Source: Deltaproteobacteria bacterium
GTDB taxonomy: Bacteria; Desulfobacterota; Desulfobacteria; Desulfobacterales; SG8-13
Length of the DNA stretch: 6,894 nucleotides
Direction: 5' to 3'
Assembly (NCBI GenBank): GCA_024639205.1
Contig: JAHEIV010000159.1
Location: 1-6,894, forward strand
In this document: piece by piece, positions 1-5,240 of the stretch
How positions within the stretch are numbered: position 1 is the stretch's first letter
Layout: every line of letters begins with the position of its first letter
Translations under genes and position numbers: made by a program
The notes under the pieces: model-generated
What the model was told of the DNA's origin: nothing
What the model saw: the letters and a program-made list of their open reading frames with translations, nothing else
Databases searched by the model: none

Positions 1-199
1 TCACGTGTAATCCGAAAAGCCCCATCTCAGCCAAGCGCGGTATCAGCTGCATCGGAAAGGTCCCTTTGTCGAAGTGATCGGCGATGATCGGCAGACAGTC
101 GCGCTCAACGAAGTCTCGAACTGCATCCCGAACACGACGTTCCTCTGGGGTCAAAAGCTCGTCGAGCAGGTAATAGTCAACATTGCCGCTTTTTTCCAT
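1..199 (-). CDS. Acyl-CoA dehydrogenase, N-terminal part (glutaryl-CoA-dehydrogenase-like), runs off the left edge
   Basis: Reading leftward from the ATG at 199-197 gives 66 codons without a stop, and the frame continues past base 1. The product starts MEKSGNVDYYLLDELLTPEE, followed by an ERRVRDAVRDFVER helix and then EMGLFGLHV. This is the classic acyl-CoA dehydrogenase N-terminal helical domain, in which a short 'LLDexLTxEE' lead-in, an arginine-rich helix and an 'ELGLLG' turn recur. The lead-in most resembles glutaryl-CoA dehydrogenases, flavoproteins that oxidise glutaryl-CoA in aromatic and lysine breakdown, but other acyl-CoA dehydrogenase subfamilies share it. The FAD-binding and catalytic-base regions lie outside the window, so substrate cannot be assigned. 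The start is well supported by a strong Shine-Dalgarno sequence. It is divergent from the flavoprotein pseudogene, with a 141-bp gap. Confidence 0.85.
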   Translation of the reverse strand, partial: MEKSGNVDYYLLDELLTPEERRVRDAVRDFVERDCLPIIADHFDKGTFPMQLIPRLAEMGLFGLHV

Positions 200-203
200 G
201 CAA

Positions 204-212
204 CACCTCCCC
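204..212 (-). promoter_or_regulatory. Strong ribosome binding site of the acyl-CoA dehydrogenase
   Basis: On the minus strand the bases read GGGGAGGTG, with the GGAGG core ending 6 nt before the ATG at 199. It is a near-perfect anti-16S match and fixes the start codon. Confidence 0.8.
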
Positions 213-340
213 AAAAAGTTGTCTGGACCGGGAATCGATTCTTGCCAACAACGTCCCGAATTCATCGAACAATAGCCGGTCCGAACGAAAATTAAAATGA
301 TTGCTTCGGGTTAGCGGTCTAATATCCTAAAATTGAATGT

Positions 341-1733
341 ATGGTTCCGAAATCCACCCAAAGCCAGAAATTCGACGTGATCATTGTCGGCGGTGGACCG
401 GCGGGGTTGTTTGCCGCCTATCACCTCTGTGAACACTCGAACTGCCGCATATTGCTGATCGAGAAAGGCAAAGGGCCTCTGAAACGCTGCTGCCCGATGA
501 ACAGCACCCACCAGTGCGTCCAATGCCGGCCGTGCAACATTCTATCCGGCATTGGTGGCGCGGGGCTATTCTCGGACGGAAAACTCAATTTCATCCACAA
601 ACTGGGAAAAACCGATCTGACCCAGTTTTTACCGGAATCCGAGGCCCGGGCACTGATAGACGAAACCGAAAAGATTTTCAACCTTTCGGCATGGACGGCC
701 CGGTGTATCCGTCTTCTTTGGGAGCCGCCATGCAAATCCGCAAGAAGGCCAAGATGCATGGGATCGACCTGTTGATCATCCGCCAGAAGCATCTCGGCAG
801 CGACACACTGCCAAGCCATATTGCCGCCATGAGCGACTACATTCGATCACGCGACGTGGTGATGCACACTTTCGAGCAAGCCCGCGATGTAATCGTTAAA
901 AGCGGACCGGTGCGCGGAGTGGTCAGCAACCGCAAGAGTTATGAAGCAAACAACGTAATCTTCGCGCCGGGCCGCGCCGGCGCCAACTGGGTCGGTGGCC
1001 TGGCGCAACGGCACGGTATCGGTCTCCGGCAGCGCGGCATTGAAGTCGGCGTAAGGGTTGAAGTGCACAACGATATCATGCAAGATGTCTGCGAGATCAT
1101 CTATGATCCGACGTTCTTCATTCAGACCGGTAAATATGACGATCTGACCCGAACCATTTGCACCAATAAAGGCGGATTCGTTACCCAAGAAAATTACAGC
1201 AGCTTTGTCTGCGTCGACGGGCATGCATACCGCCACCGAAAATCCGACACCACAAATTTCGCGTTTCTATCCGAGGTAGTGCTCACCGAACCGGTCACCG
1301 ACAACCAGGCTTACGGCGAATCGATCGGCAACCTGGCATCGCTGATCGGCGGCGGCAAGCCGATCCTGCAGCGTTTCGGGGATTTGAAACGCGGACGGCG
1401 CAGCACATGGCATCGGGTACAAACGGGCTATATCGAACCGTCACGGACGTGGTTTGCAGGGATAAGGCCATGGCGCTGCCCGAAAGGATTCTGACCAACA
1501 TCATCGAGGGTTTGGATAAACTCAACAACGTCATCCCCGGCGTTGACAACGACGAAACCCTCCTGTAAGCGCCGGAAATCAAGTTTTTCGCAACCCAGGT
1601 TGAAACCGGCGATCACCTGCAAACCGATATCAGGGGTATGTACGTTGCCGGCGATGGCCCCGGAGTTGCCGGAAACATCGTCTCGGCCAGCGCCACCGGC
1701 CTGATCCCCGCCAAGGCGATCCTCGCCCATTGA
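341..1733 (+). pseudogene. Broken FAD-dependent dehydrogenase (COG2509-type NAD(P)/FAD oxidoreductase)
   Basis: Three consecutive frames together give one flavoprotein of about 464 codons. Segment 1 (341-682) has the dinucleotide-binding motif VGGGPAG near residue 17, LLIEKG, a cysteine group (C50, C51, C59, C62, C65) and GGAGLFSDGKLNF, all typical of this family. Segment 2 (685-1440) continues with FGMDGPVYP, RQKHLGSD, NFAFL, GGGKPILQRFGDL and RGRRSTW. Segment 3 (1443-1730) carries LTxxxEGLDKL-like sequence, APEIKFFA and the C-terminal FAD motif YVAGDGPGVAGNI, ending at TGA 1731. The frame breaks fall at 683-684 (a codon one base short) and 1441-1442 (one or four bases lost), and a TAA sits at 1566-1568 where the family usually has tyrosine before APEIKF. 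Family members are uncharacterised oxidoreductases; the substrate is unknown. Conserved motifs on both sides of each lesion imply recent decay, or local sequence errors. No good Shine-Dalgarno sequence precedes 341. A separate product from an internal start is possible but would lack the N-terminal FAD fold. Confidence 0.85.
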
Positions 1734-1747
1734 ACTCTTTTTTTTTT
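1712..1747 (+). terminator. Possible rho-independent terminator of the flavoprotein locus
   Basis: A 5-bp stem GGCGA/TCGCC with a 3-nt loop (1715-1727) can be lengthened by CAA/TTG (1712-1714 with 1730-1732) across a small bulge. It is followed by ten consecutive T at 1738-1747. The stem overlaps the last codons of the gene, and 5 nt separate the outer pairs from the T-run, which is not ideal. The T-run also contains the comM stop codon on the other strand. No T-run follows the hairpin on the minus strand, so it would act only for plus-strand transcription. Confidence 0.35.
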
Positions 1748-3281
1748 ACACCATCGCTTTTCCACGGTCCAATGTACGGTATTGAATGGCTTCCGAGACG
1801 TGTCCGACGTCGATTTCTCTTTTGGTCTCCAGATCAGCGATGGTCCGGGAAATTTTCAGTATGCGGTTGTAAGCGCGGGCGGAAAGCCCCAGCTTGTCAA
1901 TGGCTGTTTCCAGCAGCGATTGTGCCGCAGAATCGATTCGACAGTGCCGACGGATGTGGCGGCTGTTCATCTGCGCATTTGCGTATATATGCGATCGATT
2001 GAAACGAGCCGCCTGGACCCTGCGGGCGGCATCGACGCGGGCTTTGATCGCCCCGGACGATTCGCCGCGATCGATGCCCGCAAGGTGCTTATACGCTACG
2101 GCCGGCACTTCCACATGGATATCGATCCGATCCATCAACGGTCCGGAGATTTTCGATCGGTACCGCCGGATCTGTTGAAAACTGCAGCCGCATTCATGTT
2201 TGGGATCAGAATAATATCCGCACGGGCAGGGATTCATGGCCGCCACCAGCATGAAGCTGGCCGGATAGGTGATGGTGGTGGCCGCTCGCGAAATGGTGAC
2301 CTTCGAATCCTCCAACGGCTGGCGCAAGCCCTCCAGCGCAGGCTTTTTGAATTCCGGAAGTTCATCTAAAAACAAGACGCCGTTATGCGCCAGGCTTACC
2401 TCTCCCGGGCGTGGGATTTGACCGCCCCCGATGAGACCCGCATCGGAAATGGTATGATGCGGATTCCGAAACGGACGGGCCGTGATCAGCGGCTGGCTTT
2501 TCTCCAGCAGGCCGCCCACACTGAATATTTTCGTGGTTTCGATCGCCTCCCCGAACGAGATAGAAGGCAGAATGGTGGGCAATCGCCTGGCCAGCATTGT
2601 TTTGCCCGATCCCGGCGGGCCGACCATTACCAGATTGTGTCCGCCGGCAGCCGCCACCTCCAGAGCCCGTTTGACATGCTCCTGTCCCTTTACCTCAGAA
2701 AAATCAACTCGATGGCGGCCATCCGGGCGAAAGGGTTCCCTCTGGTCGGTTTTGACCGGTGGAATATCCAGGCGGCCCTGCAGAAACTCGACCAGCTGGG
2801 ACAGGTTTTTCACCGGATAAACTGCGATATCGTCTATAAAGGATGCCTCTTGTCCGTTCTCGGCCGGAACGATGATACCACTGTGGCCGGCAGCTCTGGC
2901 CGCCAGGGCCATCGGAAGGGCTCCGCTGACGGACTTTACGCGCCCGTCCAGAGAAAGTTCACCCATGTATAAATGAGAAGACGTGCTGTCACGGGAGACG
3001 ATGCCGGTGGCCGTCAGGATTCCCAATGCAATCGGCAAATCGAAAGCGGTTCCCCCTTTTTTGATGTTTGCCGGAGCCAGATTTACAGTGATGCGGTCGG
3101 CTGGAAACGGGTACCCACTGTTGCCGATAGCGGATTTGACCCGCTCTTTGCTCTCTTTTACGGCGGTTTCCGGCAGGCCCACGATGGTAAAGGAAGGCAA
3201 TCCCTGAATGATGTCAACCTCGACCTCAACCAGGCAACCGTCAATACCAATGACAGCGCTGCTTAGCACTCTGGCGAGCAC
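1746..3281 (-). CDS. comM: ComM/YifB family AAA+ ATPase (Mg-chelatase-like DNA helicase)
   Basis: A complete 511-residue protein, close to the roughly 500 usual for the family. The N-terminal ChlI-like domain (about 1-170) opens with MLARVLSSAVIGID and contains NLAPANIKKGGTAFDLPIA (67-85). The AAA+ core has Walker A GPPGSGKT (221-228), the RNPHHT signature (272-277), Walker B VLFLDE (302-307), sensor-1 asparagine N350 in AAMNPCPCG, and LMDRIDIHVEV (382-392) carrying the expected arginine R385. Cysteines C352, C354, C364 and C366 form the family's probable metal-binding cluster. The C-terminal Mg-chelatase helical domain ends with ISRTIADL and HVSEAIQYR. Characterised ComM proteins are hexameric helicases that promote branch migration during recombination of incoming DNA in natural transformation. 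Many non-competent bacteria also carry the gene, so competence should not be inferred. The start is GTG, supported by GGGAG 7 nt upstream and by alignment to the family N-terminus. It converges with the pseudogene (12 bp apart) and diverges from lpxC. Confidence 0.96.
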   Translation of the reverse strand: MLARVLSSAVIGIDGCLVEVEVDIIQGLPSFTIVGLPETAVKESKERVKSAIGNSGYPFPADRITVNLAPANIKKGGTAFDLPIALGILTATGIVSRDSTSSHLYMGELSLDGRVKSVSGALPMALAARAAGHSGIIVPAENGQEASFIDDIAVYPVKNLSQLVEFLQGRLDIPPVKTDQREPFRPDGRHRVDFSEVKGQEHVKRALEVAAAGGHNLVMVGPPGSGKTMLARRLPTILPSISFGEAIETTKIFSVGGLLEKSQPLITARPFRNPHHTISDAGLIGGGQIPRPGEVSLAHNGVLFLDELPEFKKPALEGLRQPLEDSKVTISRAATTITYPASFMLVAAMNPCPCGYYSDPKHECGCSFQQIRRYRSKISGPLMDRIDIHVEVPAVAYKHLAGIDRGESSGAIKARVDAARRVQAARFNRSHIYANAQMNSRHIRRHCRIDSAAQSLLETAIDKLGLSARAYNRILKISRTIADLETKREIDVGHVSEAIQYRTLDRGKAMV

Positions 3282-3288
3282 GGTTTGT

Positions 3289-3293
3289 CTCCC
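3289..3293 (-). promoter_or_regulatory. Ribosome binding site of comM, supporting its GTG start
   Basis: The minus strand reads GGGAG, 7 nt before the GTG at 3281-3279. No ATG gives an equally good N-terminus, so this site settles the non-canonical start codon. Confidence 0.65.
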
Positions 3294-3297
3294 GGTC

Positions 3298-3325
3298 TTG
3301 ACACTCCCAGCTGTCGACTTACAAT
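3298..3325 (+). promoter_or_regulatory. Sigma70-like promoter directed toward lpxC
   Basis: A perfect -35 box TTGACA (3298-3303), a 16-bp spacer and a -10 box TACAAT (3320-3325, five of six consensus bases) make this the best promoter match in the window. Initiation is expected near 3332. The transcript would run away from comM and reach the lpxC start after about 318 nt, giving either a long lpxC leader or a separate small RNA antisense to the comM leader. The prediction comes from consensus matching only. Confidence 0.55.
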
Positions 3326-3418
3326 AGACGATACGGTTGAACCGAATGGATCCGCATCGATAACGCCAGAAGATGATAACCTGTTAATTATAATAGGAAA
3401 CCACACCAATAGGCATAG

Positions 3419-3447
3419 CTTATAGCAAATCAGCGGCACCCGAACAA
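3419..3447 (-). promoter_or_regulatory. Candidate comM promoter
   Basis: On the minus strand TTGTTC (3447-3442), a 17-bp spacer and TATAAG (3424-3419) form a sigma70-like pair, and the bases before the -10 read TGC, giving an extended -10 element. Transcription would begin near 3412 and leave a leader of about 130 nt before comM. An alternative minus-strand -10, TATAAT at 3392-3387, has only a weak -35. Confidence 0.4.
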
Positions 3448-3593
3448 TCGGTTTTTCACCCCGGTTGTCAATAGCATGAATTCGATTCGACCCGTTGCAT
3501 TTTTGTTGTATTTTTGAATGTTTTATGAAAGATTTACATCTTCGATAGGCTGCATACCAATCCGGCCCCCGGAACCGTGCCTTTTCACTAGTT

Positions 3594-3621
3594 GTTGCGG
3601 GCCGAGAAGCAGCCGAGCAAC
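3594..3621 (+). promoter_or_regulatory. Hairpin in the lpxC leader just upstream of the ribosome binding site
   Basis: GTTGC (3594-3598) pairs with GCAAC (3617-3621), and inside it GGC (3600-3602) pairs with GCC (3612-3614), leaving a 9-nt loop. A competing pairing, GCGGG (3597-3601) with CCCGC (3621-3625), is also possible. The structure ends about 15 nt before the lpxC Shine-Dalgarno sequence and has no T-run, so it is not a terminator. A regulatory role is speculative. Confidence 0.25.
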
Positions 3622-3635
3622 CCGCGCCGCTGTGT

Positions 3636-3640
3636 GAGGA
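3636..3640 (+). promoter_or_regulatory. Ribosome binding site of lpxC
   Basis: GAGGA lies 9 nt before the ATG at 3650, an acceptable though slightly long spacing. It supports the chosen lpxC start. Confidence 0.65.
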
Positions 3641-3649
3641 TCGTTTGAT

Positions 3650-4555
3650 ATGCATTTTGAACAAAGAGCCGTCGCAAAACCGGTGAGCTGTTCGGGCGTG
3701 GGATTGCATTCCGGTAAAAAAGTACGAATGACGGTCAACCCGGCGCCGGTCAATCACGGAATCAAGTTCAGAAGGGTCGATCTGCCGGACACACCGGACG
3801 TTACGGCGCAATTCAATCGAGTGGTGGACACCAGCCTGGCAACCGTCATCGGCAGCGACGGTTGCATTGTTTCGACCATTGAACATTTGATGGCAACCTT
3901 TGCCGGTCTTTCCATCGACAACGCTCTAGTGGAGCTGGATGCCCACGAAGTGCCGGTGATGGACGGCAGCGCAGGCCCTTTCACCCGGATGATCGTCGAA
4001 GCCGGTATCCAAAACCAGAAAGTTGCCCGGCATTACTTCGTGCTCAGGGAAAAGATCGAGTTAAAAGAAGGCGACAAATCGGTAACCGTCCACCCTTCCG
4101 ATTCGTTTCGGATCACGTGCAGCATCGAATTCAATCACCCCCTTATCGGCAAACAGGACTATGCCTTTGATGTGACCGACGAAGCGTTCGCCTCTGAAAT
4201 CAGCGATGCCAGAACGTTCGGTTTTCTGCACGAAGTTGAATATCTTAAACGCTACGGGTTGGCTCAGGGAGGATCATTGGACAACGCGGTCGTTATCGAC
4301 AGAGATCAGATCCTCAACCAAGACGGCCTGCGATATACGGACGAGTTCGTTCGTCACAAGGTGCTGGATTGCCTCGGCGATTTCTCACTTCTCGGCATGC
4401 CGATACTGGGTCATCTGGTTGTTTCCCGGTCCGGCCACCAATTCAATCACGCTTTCCTTGAAAAATTCTTTTCCCAAAAAGCCCTGTGGGAGACTCGCGC
4501 CGTACCCCGTCAGAACGGACTTTCTCTCGACCCTCCAAAAACCGTTGCAAATTAA
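3650..4555 (+). CDS. lpxC: UDP-3-O-acyl-N-acetylglucosamine deacetylase LpxC
   Basis: A complete 301-residue zinc deacetylase, the usual family length. LpxC removes the acetyl group from UDP-3-O-acyl-GlcNAc, the committed step of lipid A (LPS) synthesis, in the cytoplasm. Hallmarks are the N-terminal CSGVGLHSGK (14-23), STIEHLMA (75-82) with E78 and zinc ligand H79, MDGSAGPF (104-111), DARTFGF (186-192), GGSLDNAVV (207-215), and DEFVRHKVLDCLGD (231-244) with zinc ligands H236 and D240 and substrate lysine K237. SGHQFNH (261-267) supplies the expected catalytic histidine H263. Numbering after the first motifs is two below E. coli LpxC, and all metal and catalytic residues are present. The start is supported by GAGGA 9 nt upstream and by the position of the family N-terminus. 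The C-terminus (DPPKTVAN) is not obviously like the hydrophobic E. coli tail recognised by FtsH, so E. coli-style turnover should not be assumed. Its presence indicates a lipid-A-producing Gram-negative cell. Confidence 0.97.
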   Translation: MHFEQRAVAKPVSCSGVGLHSGKKVRMTVNPAPVNHGIKFRRVDLPDTPDVTAQFNRVVDTSLATVIGSDGCIVSTIEHLMATFAGLSIDNALVELDAHEVPVMDGSAGPFTRMIVEAGIQNQKVARHYFVLREKIELKEGDKSVTVHPSDSFRITCSIEFNHPLIGKQDYAFDVTDEAFASEISDARTFGFLHEVEYLKRYGLAQGGSLDNAVVIDRDQILNQDGLRYTDEFVRHKVLDCLGDFSLLGMPILGHLVVSRSGHQFNHAFLEKFFSQKALWETRAVPRQNGLSLDPPKTVAN

Positions 4556-4573
4556 ATAAGTTTTCGATATATT
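4545..4573 (+). promoter_or_regulatory. Candidate promoter of the DUF4390-kinase unit
   Basis: TTGCAA (4545-4550, four of six consensus bases), a 17-bp spacer and TATATT (4568-4573, five of six) overlap the last codons and stop of lpxC in an AT-rich stretch. Initiation would fall near 4580, giving a leader of about 70 nt before the DUF4390 start. Read-through from lpxC is equally possible, as no terminator is visible between the genes. Confidence 0.45.
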
Positions 4574-4650
4574 TGGAGATTAGCGCGTTGAGCAATCCTT
4601 CGACAATCGGTTCTTCGTCCACCAAGCCAACCACGAACTGACTCAAAAAG

Positions 4651-5220
4651 ATGGTTGCCGTAACAGCCAGGAAATGGTTCGTCACTCTTCTCGTCGTGTT
4701 CCTTCTGCTCGAGACCGCGGTCTTTGCCCAGGACGCAAGGCTTACCCGCATCACCGTTTCCAACACACGTGACAATCTGCTGCTATATTTGAAGCTGCAA
4801 GGATCGTTTACTGAAAAGATGCAGGAAGCCATTCTCAGCGGTGTTCCGGCGACTTTCTTCTATTATGTGTCTTTGCACCGCGTGCGCGGTTTGTGGTTCG
4901 ACAAGGAACTCGCCGACATCAAAATCACCAATACGATCCGATACGACAACCTGAAGAAAGAGTTTACCATCACACGCCTCTGGAAAGGAGAGCAAGCGGT
5001 TATCACGCAATCCTTTCAGGAAGCCCAACGCCATATGACGGAAATCGACGGATTGGTGGTCTACCCGCTGCAGGGACTGAAAAAAGGGGGACAATATCAA
5101 ATTCGAACCATGGCCGAAATGAGTAAAACGACATTGCCGTGGAAAATGCACTATGTCCTGTTTTTTGTCTCTCTCTGGGATTTCGAAACCGACTGGTATA
5201 CAATCGATTTTATATTCTAA
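4651..5220 (+). CDS. Exported DUF4390 family protein
   Basis: A 189-residue protein of unknown function that I place in the DUF4390 family. It begins with a signal peptide: R7/K8, a hydrophobic core WFVTLLVVFLLL (9-20) and a probable signal peptidase I site after TAVFA (A26), followed by QDARLTRITV. The mature part, about 163 residues, looks beta-rich with alternating hydrophobics. It shows the family-like stretch RVRGLWFDKELADIKITNT (about 79-97), YDNLKKEFTITR, and a C-terminal PWKMHYVLFFVSLWDFETDW that may be amphipathic or membrane-associated. There is no lipobox cysteine, so it is not a lipoprotein. In proteobacteria such genes commonly sit directly before an NtrY-type sensor kinase, as here (20-bp gap), which suggests co-transcription and a role with the sensor; that role is inference. 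An in-frame TGA at 4639-4641 limits the start to ATG 4651, though no good Shine-Dalgarno sequence precedes it. Confidence 0.85.
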   Translation: MVAVTARKWFVTLLVVFLLLETAVFAQDARLTRITVSNTRDNLLLYLKLQGSFTEKMQEAILSGVPATFFYYVSLHRVRGLWFDKELADIKITNTIRYDNLKKEFTITRLWKGEQAVITQSFQEAQRHMTEIDGLVVYPLQGLKKGGQYQIRTMAEMSKTTLPWKMHYVLFFVSLWDFETDWYTIDFIF

Positions 5221-5240
5221 ATTATTTTCCCCGCGTCACC

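Larger units (their letters stand above)
3282..3649. other. Divergent intergenic region between comM and lpxC
   Basis: This 368-bp stretch holds no convincing protein gene. It is AT-richer than its surroundings in 3380-3420 and 3495-3540. It contains a plus-strand sigma70-like promoter candidate close to comM (3298-3325), a minus-strand candidate further in (3419-3447), a second perfect TATAAT box at 3389-3394 inside the palindrome ATTATAAT (usable on either strand, but without a good -35), a small hairpin before lpxC (3594-3621), and a weak 4-bp hairpin followed by five T at 3440-3456. A 39-codon plus-strand ORF (3518-3637) has no Shine-Dalgarno sequence. A longer minus-strand reading frame crosses the region and enters lpxC; it looks like a shadow. 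Confidence 0.7.

Noticed and set aside
225..282. Palindrome GAATCGATTC (232-241) and inverted GGACCGG/CCGGTCC (225-231, 276-282) in the first intergenic gap as an operator
   Set aside because: The palindrome is short and single, similar ATCGATT-type strings occur inside genes, and the 7-bp arms are 44 bp apart; chance is a sufficient explanation.
320..325. TAATAT box upstream of the flavoprotein locus as a promoter
   Set aside because: It has no acceptable -35 at the right distance (TTGCTT at 301-306 is only 13 bp away), and the gene is broken.
683..1568. Programmed frameshifting or stop-codon readthrough in the flavoprotein gene
   Set aside because: Three independent recoding events would be needed in one gene, no slippery sequence or downstream structure is evident, and the stop is TAA in place of a usual tyrosine codon, best explained by a single base change.
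1782..2972. Two 195-codon plus-strand frames opposite comM
   Set aside because: Both are mirror readings of the strongly supported comM gene and have no family features.
3440..3456. Hairpin plus five T as a terminator
   Set aside because: The stem is only 4 bp, too weak to call on its own; it is kept only as a remark for the possible small RNA.
3263..3886. 207-codon minus-strand frame crossing the comM-lpxC gap
   Set aside because: It overlaps both the comM start and the first 79 codons of lpxC, has no recognisable domain, and its composition is typical of antisense reading of lpxC.
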